A stretch of 64,000 bases of DNA from Harmothoe impar (lineage: Eukaryota; Annelida; Polychaeta; Phyllodocida; Polynoidae). The stretch's first letter is position 1; each line of letters starts with the position of its first letter. Positions 41,015-53,860 of this stretch are shown here, one piece after another. The notes below the pieces were generated by a model. The model was not told where the DNA came from and searched no databases. It worked only from the letters and a program-made list of their open reading frames with translations. The stretch is taken from contig OX381715.1 in assembly GCA_947462335.1 (NCBI GenBank), positions 37,920,650-37,984,649 on the forward strand, written 5' to 3'. The translations under genes and the position numbers were made by a program.

Positions 41015-42604
41015 CCCGAAAACATTTTCCTTAACTTTGAAAGATGATCGGATCCTTTCATGCTTTTCAAATTCCTAAATAGGCCATTTGTCTAAGATGA
41101 TACCCGTGTTGCAGGCGCTGTGTCAGTCTTCAAAGACACCATTACCAGAAGACGTCTGTCCTGGAGATGGAGAAAAATAAAGCCAAAATAAAGCTGTCAA
41201 AAAGAATCAATATTACTTTCCCAAAGTCATACAAATTAAGCCTGTATAACTAAGAACAAAATAAATGGAGGCATTGAGCACATATTTAGACCGGATATAT
41301 AGGCACTAAGCTGGTGCTAGAGGTGCTCTCTATGGGGGAGCCTTTGAGGCACGGGAGCCGTCTGAGAACGCGACAGCACTGTGCTATATCCCTGTATACA
41401 TATATAGAACTGATAAGGGATGAGAGCCTCTAGGGAGACAATCTGGCTGTTATCAATAGGAAAGTGCTGACAGTGGGAGTAATGGCATTGATCTGGTATC
41501 GACTCTACTCTGTGCCTCCCACTAGTGGCCATTAGTGAGATGAGATCAGAATAAATGATAATAGACTCTAAATTAGAGTCTAATACGATCAGGGAAATAC
41601 AAGGCCTTTACTAGTTCTCCAGCCAAACGAAGGCTGCTCCTATGTGGCCTGCAGGCCACCCATCGTCAGTGGAACGGACTAAGCTTTTACTACATCAATC
41701 GTTATACAGAGACCCATGGATCTATTTGTTGGAATGACAAAAACTTAGAATCCACTACATAGTAATATTAGTTCTTAGGGATAAAGGCAGTACATACAAG
41801 TACAATGTGTTCTGACTGATAGAGACAATAACTTGACAAACCAAAAAATAATCTGAATTATGAACATAATTGTGTGACTTATTATTGTTTATGTCCTGGC
41901 ACTTACTATTTCATCTTCTGAACAACATTTGCCCGACTATGTTCCTAGCTTTGACTATGCCCTATGACGTGGTGTCAATTCTAGACAAATGAAATATTCT
42001 AAACTCAAACAAGTTTACAGGTTACGTGTTCCTTATAGGTTATTAAAATAGACCTGATATGTATGTGATTGCCTTATCATTGTTCATCTTAAATATAAAT
42101 AAATTAGAATATATCATTACATAATAAGATACTCTATAATACAAATCATACTTTCAACCTTCAGCATTAAATTGATTGATTGATTGATTGATACTATTTA
42201 TTGCACGAAATCGCCATTATAACGGCGTTCTTCCGTGTACATTGGCCGGGGTACGGAAGATTCTGAGTATGACCAGCTACGGTATATGAGATGAGCAATG
42301 TATTATATTGACTGACGAATGTGGGGAGGAAAAAAGAAGCTTATTTTAGGCACTTATGGCCATATGCAGTCTTTCATGAGTGTTTTTAATTTTTACTCTA
42401 GGTCATAACCTGTACTGATCAATTTCATGTCATCAAATTTTGATTATGTATAAATGAGTAGAGACCATTTTTTAAAATTCACATTGACAAATCGCGTCAT
42501 CAAGTTGGGCGCTAGATATGAAAAACAGCTGTACAGTTCTGCTCAATGAAATAGGCTGTGCACTTATCAACTGGTCCAAACCCATTACCGCTATTAGCGC
42601 TACG
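41015..42604. other. spacer with a GATT microsatellite
   Basis: No gene recognised. A GATT run of five units is at 42172-42193. Confidence 0.45.
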
Positions 42605-42684
42605 CTGTCAGAAGTTAGTGTAGCTGAGTGTATACTGTACATCTAAAGTATAGCTCACTGTGCAGCTACACTAACTTCTGACAG
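42605..42684. repeat. 80-bp near-perfect hairpin
   Basis: CTGTCAGAAGTTAGTGTAGC pairs perfectly with the opposite arm ending at 42684 (22 bp without a mismatch), followed by a 3-nt bulge, further pairing (AGTG/CACT, TATA/TATA) and a short loop. Size and shape fit either a miRNA precursor or a tiny MITE. Confidence 0.6.
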
Positions 42685-43185
42685 TGTTGCAGGCAGTCCG
42701 GGCAGACAGTCCATGCACCACACCTTGTGAGCCCCACCTGGTGGGTGGAGGACCAGACTACAGGGGTCAGGACAGATAACCAATCAGGCTGACACAGGGT
42801 CTCACAGGGCATAGTCAGGTCTCTTAGCGTCAATAAACCCTGGAATCGTTATTTTCTGGAAAAAAGTGCCATTTTTTTCCCATGTATTGAGAAAAATGTG
42901 TGGATCAATTCTACCCCTTGCAACAAAAGATTGCATGACTGGAACACTTCTTTTTTTCAATATGGCTGACCAAATGCAGAAAATGACATTTATTCCAGAA
43001 AATATGTTTTCTAATTGCCCGTTTTCCATCAACTTTTTGAAACTGAGTATACTTGGAAGCCATGTCCATACAAATATTTTCAGAGGGGGACCCAACCTGA
43101 AAACCTTTTATAACAGCAGGGGCAGCCATCTTTGTTCTGTCATTATAGGAGCTGTTAGGGGTTCAAACTCAAAGCAACCCCTCTG

Positions 43186-43504
43186 AACTTATATTCAAAA
43201 ATGACTAAGGCAAAACTAATGTCTAATGACTAACCCTAATACACCTATAAAAGAAAAGACTAAGGTGGGTTAGTCAATTTGACTAACCTAACAGCATTAA
43301 CTAACACAGATTGATCGTATAGGGAGCCAGAAAATCACTAAGAGACACTTAGTCATATTTTGGCTCCCTATATTCCCAACCTATGTTAGTCAGTGCTGTC
43401 AGGTTAGTCAAACTGACTAACCCACCTTAGTCTTTTCATTTTAAGACATATTAGGGTTAGTCATTTTGAGTAAGGCGTTAGTTTTGCCTTTTTGAATATA
43501 AGTT
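43186..43504. mobile_element. 319-bp palindromic MITE
   Basis: The long inverted arms start AACTTATATTCAAAAA and carry GACTAAGGTGGGTTAGTCAA and its complement. The whole element can fold into one hairpin. A half copy lies at 28813-28942. Confidence 0.75.
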
Positions 43505-44315
43505 TGTTCTTTTGACTGATGCTTCTATGACAAAACTTGGATAGCCACTACTGACTAACCTCTTAGAACAATAGATTATCTGTGAAGCTCAACAATACCA
43601 ATGTGACCATGTCAAGTTAGGTGGACCACCACCATGATATTGGGGATAAATTGCACACAGGAGAATAGTCATACATGTGGGAGAAAAGGGAGTCGGCTGC
43701 TTGGGGGAAGGGGGATGCCCCCATCAGCTATACACATTATGAAAGATGGATTAGAACATGCTCACCATTTAGTAATCTAAACCCCCTGCTCAAAGCATGT
43801 GAGGAACAGATGATTACCTGTATGATCCAGTACTGCGACCTAGACTTCATTGATATAGTACACAAGAAGATATCATTTCTAGTAAGTGGCTATTTCAATA
43901 TGGGTGGGCATTGCCCTATCTGAAACCCAAATAGCTCTTAGTCTCATAGTTTCCAAGATATCTCCATCTGATTAGCATAATTAGAATAATCAGAAAATGA
44001 TCATACATTTTCACTCTATAGGCCATAGATTCTGATCTAGAAATGATAATTTTATTTTGTTTTGACCATAGAAATCCTCGTGAATAATATTATCAATGGG
44101 ATTCTTTATTTTCTTTATTTGGAATTAAAATCATGTTTCCATGGCAACACATATCAACAAAGACACCCATTTAGGCTCTAAAATGTTCTTTTCACATTAC
44201 AAATAAGGAAGCTGTCCACCAAAATTGGAATGTTTTGTATAAAATTACTGAATTTGCCAGAAAAAAAAGTACCAAAAAGCAAATATTAGCCTTGTAACGG
44301 TCGCGGAAAATCATC

Positions 44316-44389
44316 TGGAGAAAGCGGGACTTGAACCCACAACCCTCAGATCACGTAACCTGCTGCTCTACCAACTGAGCTACTTCCCC
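44316..44389 (-). tRNA. tRNA-like gene with irregular anticodon arm
   Basis: The 74-nt sequence has a pairing acceptor stem (GGGGAAG with TTTCTCC, G-U allowed), a normal D-arm (TAGCTCAGTTGGTAGAGC) and a perfect T-arm (GTGGG TTCAAGT CCCGC). The anticodon stem pairs only as CAGGT/ATCTG, leaving a 6-nt loop TACGTG, so no anticodon can be read with confidence. Either a pseudogene with a 1-nt loss or a divergent tRNA. A related but more decayed copy lies at 47697-47769. Confidence 0.5.
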
Positions 44390-45015
44390 GTCTGACAATC
44401 TGACCGTGCCGTGCGTTACTGGGTCGGTTCAGTGCCCGGAAGGGGGTGGTAACCACTTCCCTTACAGCCTGTTTCTACTATTTTAGGCCATTGTGGAGCC
44501 CCTGGTGGCTAAAATTGGTACTAATCCTGCGGGGATACCCCTTTCTGCTTGCCTGCTCACAATATGATGAGTGGCCCAGTCGGCAGGTATTTCAAAAATA
44601 GAGGACCATCTAATGCACAAGCCATCATGTACCATGCTGTTATACCATGGTTTACCATATAATTTTGACAGCCATATTGGATAAATCCTAAAGAGTTAAA
44701 GTCAAATATTTGATCTCTTCATGGAATAAAATATGGGCTTACATGTATATGAACTGGGGTGGGTGCACCAATTGTTTCTGTACTCATAATGCAGAATAAT
44801 CCAGTTTTTCCTACCAACTGGTGACAATTTTGAAACATGTCCGAAAATATGTGTTCCGTGGATTTTTTTTCTTGTTGCAAGGAAAAATGTTCAAAAGTAT
44901 ACCCATACCTATATGTGTACCAATTTTGGTGCTTTTTTCCGGAAAATAACGATCATTTTGCTAAGGGACCTGACTAGCAGGGGTAACTGCCTGTCCTGTA
45001 GGACCTGACTACTAA

Positions 45016-45262
45016 CCCTTTAAGGGCAGCATCACGCTGACCACACAAGGTTGATACACTCGCCAAGAAAGGGCAGCAATGCAGTGCCAGTAACTCACCG
45101 CTCTAGCATTGTTGCATCACAATTAGCCCTTTAATGATGGAATAATGCATTGAAACATCATGTTGGTCCACCAATGCGACAGCAGCGAGTTACTCGTAGG
45201 GTCTGCATTGGTGCATCATGACAACAAATGTCATCTTTTAGTAGCATGCAGTTTTTAAAGAG
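45016..45262. mobile_element. TTAA-family palindromic MITE
   Basis: CCCTTTAAGGGCAGCATCA start after CTAA, and an end in TTTTTAAAGAG before TTAA. Inside: GAGTTACTCGTAG and GCATCATGACAACAAATG. Confidence 0.65.
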
Positions 45263-46560
45263 TTAATAAAAAAAGTTGATGCATCCTGCTATCTTACATG
45301 GTTAACCCCAGTAGGTCACGTGTTATCGTCCTCATCACAGAGACTACCCAGACACAAAGGGAGGGGGCACGCAGGTGCCGACCTGGGAACCATGGGATAT
45401 TATATCAGGAAGAGTATGCTAAAATGGGCGACATTTTCTGAATTTTCAGTCACCAGACCGACCTAAGCAAAAGAGAGCTGACCCGTTAGATAGTTTCTAC
45501 TATTTTCAGTCTCTAAATAATAAACTGAAATATTCATGTTTTTAAAGTTCTTCAAAAAACTACCCATAGAACCTGTTTTTTTTCAGACAATGTGACTGAA
45601 AACTAAAAGCTTTTGTGCTTTGTTTTCAGGTCTGGGGTGACAAGGTTATCTTCTCCATTTTTTCTTTGGGGGGGGGGGGGTACCCAGTGTTCTGATTCCC
45701 CCAGAGCCTTTTGACGTAGACAAAGGCTATCCTCATGTGGTCTGATTCTGCCAATACTATTACAAGAATACTCTCAACCCTAGAATAGATAGTCCTATTC
45801 ACCAAGTGTTCTTTTTCTCATTTCTGGAGACAGACCAGCTCCCTCATATCTGTAGCCTGACCTCGATCTGGATCCATCTGGATGAGCAAATCCCAACCTG
45901 CTCCATGTCAATACCAACAATAACCAGCCTCTGGGGGGGGGGGGGTGACGTCTGTGCACGGTGTGGGAAATATCAAAGGGATTAAAGGGGCATTTTTACC
46001 ACTGGCACTTAACCACATAGTATACTAGAACAGTACAAGAATTGTGAGTGGGATACGCTCAGTGATTATGCCACTTAAACGCGGTGAGATAGTGGAATCT
46101 AGTAGGTCCCTGAGCATTATTAGGCAAGGCACTTTGTTTAGGAATTATAACAGACCAGACCACAGAGATGATGGGACCTGAACGCATTGATCAGTTCCAC
46201 AAGCGTTAATTGTAAATAAACAAGAACTGCCAGGTGTTGGGTTATGAATGTGCATGTGACTGTACTACATGTGCAGGGTGGCGTTCATCCCCCGGGGTTC
46301 ATCCACAGCGGGCTACCGCAGGCGTTTGACACTAGAGGGCATTCTGAAAGTATAGACTCACCACTGCTAGGTTGGAAGTCATACATTTAGCGGGTTTTGG
46401 GTTCCATAAAACCTTGGTTGTGTGAAAGCATTAGTTAAATTCCCAATAAAACGCCCAAAAGGATAAGCTATAAGATAAACAAGGAATAGATGCACTGCCA
46501 AGTATTTATATATGGAACCAAATATACGGGTACCAAATGTGTATGGTAGGCATGGAATGT
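45263..46560. other. spacer, no gene recognised
   Basis: Poly-G runs at about 45669-45682 and 45935-45947. Nothing else that I can support. Confidence 0.4.
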
Positions 46561-46564
46561 ACGA

Positions 46565-46740
46565 GAGAAAGGGACTGAGAGACAGACAGAGGGGCAGACA
46601 CACAGAGACACAGACTGAGACAAACAGCACGACAGACAGACAGACAGACAGCACGACAGACATGCAGACAGCGAGGGAGACAGAGAGGAACACAGAGACA
46701 GAGAGATATAGAAGGACAGACAGAGACACACAGAGGCAAC
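46565..46740. repeat. GACAGACA low-complexity tract
   Basis: Purine-rich imperfect GACAGA repeats. The Cys/Leu/Ser/Val frames on the opposite strand are repeat artefacts. Confidence 0.75.
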
Positions 46741-47050
46741 ACAACACGTTGTCAGCACCCTACATGTATGTAGTTCCACACTTCTGGTCTGGTGTCAAAA
46801 TAATATCAGTAGGGGGGAGGGGGGTATGTAAACCAACATTTCTTGTGAAATCCAGCTTTCTTTGAACTTATTCAATGTTCTGACTACAATTAGGTCTTAA
46901 GTTACAAAAAATGTACCAATACCACAAGTATCCCACTTACTGCAGCCTCCCTGGACATCCTCCATGTAGGACAGTTGTCAGTTATCAGAACCGCAGCCAC
47001 GTGACAAAAAGTCTGCAGTAGACGGCATGATGTGGGATAATAGTGGTTTA

Positions 47051-47200
47051 CCCTTTAAGGACGGCATTTCGCTAAAGATGACATTTTGTCGTCATAATGC
47101 ACCGATGCAGCCCCATGAGCAAAGGATCCCTATGATGCATGAATGTAGCACTGTTAGAAGTAAGTAGTGTTCCTGTACAGCAAATATTGGGGGCAACTTT
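47051..47200. repeat. TTAA-family palindromic repeat, right end unclear
   Basis: CCCTTTAAGGACGGCATTT after TTTA, then ACATTTTGTCGTCATAATGCA. Confidence 0.5.
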
Positions 47201-47309
47201 GGTTCCAGTAAATTCTGCTGTAGACCTACAGTAGAATCTACTGTAGACGCGGACCTGAGTTCTAAAAGGGCTCACATATATTCAACATCTTGGAGATTTG
47301 AACCCCCAG

Positions 47310-47375
47310 CTTCCAATCAATTGTCCCGAACCATGACCACTACACCAATGAATCATGCATGTCAGGTGCATTGAA
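47310..47375 (-). repeat. tRNA-like sequence
   Basis: On the minus strand an A-box-like TTGGTGTAGTGGTCATGG and a B-box GGTTCAAATC are at tRNA spacing. The arms are not well paired. tRNA pseudogene or SINE head. Confidence 0.4.
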
Positions 47376-47696
47376 ACACCTCCTACTTATGTCTGAATGG
47401 TAAGGAGGTCAACACAGGATCCCTGGGGCAATTTAAGAACTAGACTGTTCATGTCTTAAGGGTTGATATGAAAATTACCCTATTGCAGTAATGTACTAAT
47501 AAGTACTGAACTACCATTAGTTGCAGTGTAATCTTGATGGCCTATGTTTTTTCAAAGTAAATTTTACTATCTTTCCTGCAGATTGTAGAGATACATTGGT
47601 TTTATCCTCTGCATATTTTCAATAGTAACATTTCAGTGTACCAAAATATATTATACTTTAGAATTGCATCAGGAGAAATGTAGTTTGTATGAGAGT

Positions 47697-47769
47697 TTCC
47701 TATCGGGACTGGAACCGCTGACCCTCAGACTACATCACCTACTGCTCTACCGACTGAGCTAGAGGGGCA
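47697..47769 (-). repeat. decayed tRNA-like sequence
   Basis: TAGCTCAGTCGGTAGAGCAG and GGTTCCAGTCC on the minus strand. It shares CTGAGGGT and the irregular anticodon arm with 44316-44389, but its acceptor and T-stems no longer pair. Confidence 0.45.
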
Positions 47770-47999
47770 ATCACTGATATGTAGCCTGCATTAATAGGCT
47801 TTTGAAAAGATCAGATCATATTTGAGCTGTGGAGTATGGTACTCCCTCCAACCTCTCTACTCTCTCTCCCTCTGGTTGCTGGTTATGGGATTCGAGCCTG
47901 CATCTACAGTAACAGAATTGAACATGTACAGCAAAATTTGCTGTATTATTTTTTACAGCTAAAGTACTGTATAGTTACAGCACATTTTTACAGTGAGCA

Positions 48000-48084
48000 G
48001 TTGTGAATCACTCACAAAGGCTGCATTCGTGTATCATAATGATTAAGGACATGATGCATTAAGGCATCATGTCGTTTCAAAGGG
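48000..48084. repeat. TTAA-family fragment (right end)
   Basis: GACATGATGCATTAAGGCATCATG hairpin and CAAAGGG before TTA. Confidence 0.5.
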
Positions 48085-50030
48085 TTACAGATCACGTGGT
48101 ACCTCAAAATGTTATATACACTCGTTGGGCCACCTTTTTTTAATTCTTTGGATTACGAGCTTTTACAGTGACAATTTTGGGCGGGTACAGGGCAAGAAAG
48201 CTGTCCTACACACATCCCGGATTACCAAAATGTCCAGAGAGCAGAGGAAAAATACGGAGAAAAATAACATGAAAAATCTCATTTTAGGGTAATTTAACGA
48301 AGGCATGCTGATAAATATCCTCAATCTGATCAATATGTGTGTTTATATCAGTAAAATTCTTTTAAATTCTCGGCAGGGAAAGGTAAAAGAAATAATGACG
48401 GTGTACCATCATGTAAGTTCCGGGTCCCCTGAGACCCACACCCATCTTTTACTACTCCCCATGACTTGTCTACAGAGGAAGAACGACAAAGGTCTGTTTT
48501 TCTTTAATCTTTATCTGAAATCAGAGGCTTGAACAAGTCTAGGCTGTTGGCTGACAGAGCGGCAGGCTGTAGCAGTCCGTGTTCACTTATTGTGTTATCT
48601 GTGAGAAGATGTAGACCTGCTCACTACCCGCACATCACGTCACGCGACCTGCTCATGGTCTATGGGGCGTCAGGTATCAATGTGGAGCATTACAAACAAA
48701 TTTATAAGTTTACACCAGAATAAATATTCATATTTACATACAATTAGTTGGTAAATGCTTGGAGTGTTCGAGGGCCTGCAGATCTATGCTATTGAAATTT
48801 GCGATAGAGTTGAGCTGTTCCGGCGATGTAGCAGCTAAGTCAAAAGAGGGGGCCTTGGCTGAACCATGGGTATGCATGTAGGCTTTATATAAACCTGACT
48901 TTATAAACATTTCATATGATATACAATAATCACTGATAATAACGTTGTTTGGAAAAAGGTTTGGCCATACATGCCAACATCAGTAGGCACCCATGCACCT
49001 CAGCCCCCCCCCTTCTTGTGGTTGTGAAGTGGTAGGGATTCTAGTGCAAGTAGTGGGTAAGGTTTAGACACTAGGAACCCCATTAAATAAACCTCTAAGG
49101 AGTTTCCATGGTGCACACAACATAAATCCTCGACTAACCAATGTTTAATTGCTGTTTGGCATGCTCTTGTCTTACAGATAGCAGTCTCTACAAAGAGGGA
49201 TGTATGTCTGTCCCACAGCCTCCTCCCGAGCCTCCTTCACTGCTGTACTACTGTAAAGTAACTTTAATATTGCATGATTTCATAATTATCCATAAGGTAC
49301 CAGCAGTTGTCAGTTAATAGTCCCCTGAGTCCCCTCCAACTCTAATACATTGAATTTAAAAGGAAAGAGGTTTGATATACGAAAATGTATTCATGTCTGT
49401 GATTACAATATACTAGTACATGCATAATTGATATTAATGTGTATCGGCGTGATTGGACATGTTGAAGTTTGGTTTGGATGGAAAAGTTCATTGCACCTCC
49501 TCCCTATTATAAGTTGTTCGATATCTGATGTATGTCATACCTGTGTCAAAAATGTTACGAAATATGTCAGTATGCCACCGGATGTTAAATAGACGGCTAC
49601 AGTATACCGTCGTAGCTGACACCTTCCACAGATTGGTCTGCCAGTCCCCCGGCCCCCGCACTCTCACAGAAGTGACGCCTATGCTCGTTCCCAAAAACAA
49701 GAAATAAGGGTGCTTTTTTCACCCTCTTCCAATGTCCCCGAAATCGAGAAAAAGTTTTTTTTTCCCCAAGATAACTTCTTGTTTCCTTAGGAAAGGGGTA
49801 TATTTAGAGGCCAAGTTCTGGGATTTATCAAAAAGGGGTATATTTCATAGACTGACGATCCACATTGAAGAAAGGGTGGAAAAAAGGGGTGATTTTTTAC
49901 CATGAAATGTTCTTGTTTTTCCACAAAAAGGGGTCATTTTCTGACCCAAAGTCTGTGGAAAAGGGGGTAATTTTGAGGGGAGGGAACGAGCATGATGTCA
50001 TTTCTATCTGGGAGTGCAGGGGCCGGGGCC
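48085..50030. other. spacer, no gene recognised
   Basis: At 49705-50000 AAGGGGT and TTTTTCC motifs recur, with weak inverted symmetry (GGGTGCTTTTTTCACCCTC against GAAAGGGTGGAAAAAAGG). No credible ORF. Confidence 0.4.
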
Positions 50031-50142
50031 AGTCCCCACCCCCCACGATGACCACTCCCTCCTCCTACCCCCTAGTAACCCCTCTGCCCCTCCCCCCCTT
50101 CTAGTCACTCCCCTCCTGGTACCCCCCCCCCCCCCTCCTCCA

Positions 50143-50210
50143 GGTGCGGCCACTCACGGTGTTTTCCCGCCCTCTCACCGCTGCCCGGTGCCGCCCCCTG
50201 GAGGTCTGAG
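50143..50210 (+). other. possible short exon or CpG-rich CTCF-like site
   Basis: A long pyrimidine tract ending CCTCCAG precedes 68 bp of GC-rich sequence that ends before GTGAGT, so splice-site-like signals bracket it. It also contains CCTCCAGGGGGCGGC on the minus strand (50204-50190), close to the CTCF consensus. No protein homology is recognised. Confidence 0.2.
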
Positions 50211-51392
50211 GGTGAGTGACGCCGACCAGCACAGCCCGCAGCCCGCCCCCAGGCCACCCTCCCCGCCCCTCCCTCCTCCTCCCTCCTCCTGTGTTTTATA
50301 CTACATTTCCCAGGGTCTGGTGATGATGGTAGATTTGACAGCTATGGCCATTTCAAGGGCGTTGATGGTGAGCGGAACTATGAAGTGACTGAAGACAGAA
50401 ATGACAATGTCATCCCTACACTGCTGAGTCTCAAACCAACCTTTACTATAGCAGTATACTCTTTTGATAATAGTCCAAATAGTGCCTTGGCCGTTACTAT
50501 GGCCATACCATGACCATACCAAAGTATCACACATCAACTGAGAGGTATCATCTCCTTACCTGCTGATAAGGCTATTAAAAGGCGGTAGAAATGGCATTTA
50601 GTATTGGCCTCGCCAGCAACTGGGATATCGAGTATGCCCAGTCACCCCCCCCCCCCCCCCCACCACCCGGCTGTGGCTGCCAGTCTCAGACCGCCTTGAC
50701 ACTCCCCACACTCACAATCAGAGCTCACACAGAGAGAAGCAACACGAGAGAGTACGAGAAAACACGGGATTCACACAGCAAACAGTTAAAAACACGCGGA
50801 GGATATACAACGCGGGACAATACGAGACAATACGAGACTGGACGTGACAGTAAGTCCACTTTATGTGACGTAGGTGTGTCGTCATCATGACGTCACACGG
50901 TGAGCAGCCAATGACAAGCTCTGTACTAGAGTCAGGTACAAAGTCAGTGAGTTGCTCCATGCTACTGGGCTGTAGCAGGGGAGGGGGGGGGGGGGGGCAG
51001 GTCTCTGAACTGTAGCTCTTCACAGAGATCATCTTTTTTGAGACATACATGATATGTACTGATATTACTTGTCGTATTGATATCATTTTCCTGGCACAGC
51101 GATTGGGCAAACACCTACTAAGGCAGCTGGAATTGTTAAGCTTTACTTTATGAATTAAATCACCAGGGGTAACCACCTCTCTGTACCTGTGGCCCTGCCT
51201 CCTCCAGGTTCTACCACCTCCTGACCGTTGCCCCTTAATAGTAGGTGCAGAACAGTGTGAAATATAAATATTGTTATTGGCAGAATGCTGCACGATCTGG
51301 TGAGTGGTTCACTCCGTCTCTAATCCACCAAACTAATCCTGAAGTTACAACGTGAACCCCTCACCTCACAATACTCCACCCGAGCCCTTTAG

Positions 51393-51662
51393 CCCTTTAA
51401 GGATGGTGGCGCTGAAAGATTACATTTATCGTCATGATGCACCAATGCAGCCCCAGTAAGTAACTCACTGGTGCAGCCCTGGTGAGTAACTCGCCCCTGT
51501 CGCTTTGGTGCATCATACCGATCCTTCAGGAGTCTCTCAACCCTGTAGGGTCGGCATGATGCTTGAATATAGCACTGGCGAGTTACTCGCCTGGGCTGCA
51601 TTCATTCATTATGATGACCACGTATAGCATGATGCATGACTGCATCATTCCGTCCTTAATGT
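51393..51662. mobile_element. TTAA-family palindromic MITE
   Basis: CCCTTTAAGGATGGTGGCG start; inside are three GTGAGTAACTCGCC-type hairpins and an ATGCATGACTGCATCAT core; ends near CGTCCTTAATG before TTTAA. Confidence 0.65.
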
Positions 51663-52239
51663 TTAAACAATATGCTGCCTTTAGAGGTTTATATTTACAC
51701 GCAGCCTCTCGGCACCGACACAGTAACCTCATTTTAATAGAAAAACGTTAAGTGTGAGGGCAGTGCCTTGGTTGGTGGTATTGCTACTATTATACAGCCT
51801 AAGTGGTCCTGTTATTGGAGACCTTGTGTATGGGGGTTAGTTGTTGTAGTGTGCAGTGAATAGTGAAACGCAGGCGGGGGTGGGGGGGGGGGGTGAGGGT
51901 CTGGGCTGGATAAAGTCTATATCTATATATGTGTACTGTAGCAGCATCATTTAGTTCCCTGTTCTCATGCCAGAGATCCATGCCAAAGACCTACAGCCAC
52001 AGAAGATAACCGTTAGTTTATTGGCAGCCTGGATCGCCTTCAATGTAACACAAAATCACAGTCAATTTTGATAGAGGTGTAGGTGGTGGTGGTGACTTAC
52101 TGTTTCCATTTCACACTGTTTCTTGACTGAGGCATGTAGGGACATGTACCCCACTCCAGGACCCCACCCTTCTCCTGCAGTATGCTCTGGGACATCACAT
52201 TAACGACAGAATAGTAATCTAATGCCTTGTATCGTCTTG

Positions 52240-52357
52240 CCTTGTAACGATACAAGGCAAGAAAGTTGCGACCCCTCGGGGTTGATACATTTACTATGGT
52301 GTGCATCATAATGCCAATGAACACGCCGCCTTTATGCATCATGCCGTCCTTAAAGGG
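52240..52357. repeat. TTAA-family right half
   Basis: ATGCATCATGCCGTCCTTAA then AGGG, followed directly by TTAA. Upstream CTTGCCTTGTAACGATACAAGGCAAG is a separate hairpin at 52226-52261. Confidence 0.55.
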
Positions 52358-52949
52358 TTAATATAAAAACCTGATCAAGGGTCGTGGTCTGGTTTTATAG
52401 CAACACAATGGGGGCTTTATTTTACACCAACATGTTTTATATAACATTCCTTTGGTGATAGCTTTTACACTAACCCACAGGCATGAATATGCATACTACT
52501 GTATCGTAATTATTGGCAATGTTATTGTGAATAGTGGCTAATCTAGGACTTTGAAAAAGGGCGCTTTTGGAATGCATCTTTTTCCACCAGAAAGTGAGGG
52601 GCACTATGAAATTGGATTTTCATTCACCATAGTAAGATAGTGCCGGGGAAATATTTGAAGCAATGTTCACCGGGTGGATGGATGGGAGACGCTGGTTGGG
52701 CGGGGGGGGGGGGGATGTTGGTCATGTCGACCTCAAACATGAGAGTTCAGGCTGTAGGGCATACAGATGGAGAAATCTATTAAAGACTCGGTCTCCAGGT
52801 CAGTGTCTAGAGGTAGACGGGACCTAAATGTACCATAAAGCCTGGTAGTGATATGTAGAGGTAGATTTAGGTGCCGACTCGTTAAGGAGCTGCCTCAGGC
52901 CACCCCTACAGGCTACACCAGCCTCGAGCTGGGAGATGCATGTGGGAGG

Positions 52950-53420
52950 GGCCCCGGGCGGGGGGGGGGGGATATGTGGGAAGGTGCGAAGGGATAAAAG
53001 GTAGATAGGGAGGGGGGATGAAGACGTACGGATGCAGGGACATGTAGGGGAGGGAGGGAAGATGGGGCTGCAGGGAGGGAAGCAGGCAAGTAGACAGAGA
53101 GGCAATATGGGGGAGGTGGGCAACAAGGAGGAGAGGGGAGGCAGGCATAGAGAGAGGTAGGCATGTATGGGATAGGGTTGTAGACAGGATGGCAGTAGAG
53201 GGGCAATAGAGGGAGGAAGGGGTGATGAGCGTGTGAGGGAAGGGAAAGAGGAGAGAGGTAGGGGGGGGGAGAAGGAGAGGGAGGACGGGAGGGTCCCGTC
53301 CTCCTTGGGGACTGGGGGAGAGTGTGGAAGTGCTGATTGGGGGGGAGGGGTGAGTACTGGAGGGTAAGATAGAGTTCAGATGGGGGGAGGGAGGAGTGTT
53401 GATAGCAGGAGGTGGTGTGG
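52950..53420. repeat. G-rich polypurine low-complexity region
   Basis: About 470 bp of GGGAGG/GAGAGG repeats with G runs of 8-10. The long proline/serine frames on the minus strand are artefacts of this composition. Confidence 0.75.
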
Positions 53421-53860
53421 TACAAACCACTCTAAATCCGTGTAGACAGCTTCATCTACACACCCACCCTCTGTAGGCATACCAGGGGCAGCAACAACAC
53501 AGGAAACAAAGTATTAATCGGATTTATCCATTCTATTCACGAGCACTACACGATGTCTATATTTAGTCATTCTTTATAGCATTTTGATAACAATTATGTA
53601 TTTCAGATTCAGCATTATAGAATGCAATTGAAATTGCCCGGTCAAGATACATCACACATCATGCCATATCTATTTTCACCTGTCCAAAGATGCTATATGT
53701 TTATAGCTAGCCTACACACTATACAATTACTTCTATGAAAGGATCCATCTGAACGGCCTGGCTGCAGATGGCCCTGGCATCCCTGTAGAGTTGTGTGACC
53801 CTGGGCCATGATCACATGGTTAATCACGGGACTCGGCAGCACCTCTGACCTGGTAGCTAA

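Larger units (their letters stand above)
42812..44976. mobile_element. inverted-repeat element carrying nested insertions
   Basis: Left end TAGTCAGGTCTCTTAGC and right end GCTAAGGGACCTGACTA are inverted, and the similarity goes on inward (CGTTATTTTCTGGAAAAAAG; CTTGCAACAA). GCA on both sides may be a 3-bp duplication. It contains the palindromic MITE at 43186-43504 and the tRNA-like sequence at 44316-44389. No transposase frame is recognisable. Confidence 0.55.

Noticed and set aside
52906..53430. Proline/serine-rich minus-strand frames of 170-174 codons
   Set aside because: They lie entirely in a G-rich polypurine tract and have no domain.
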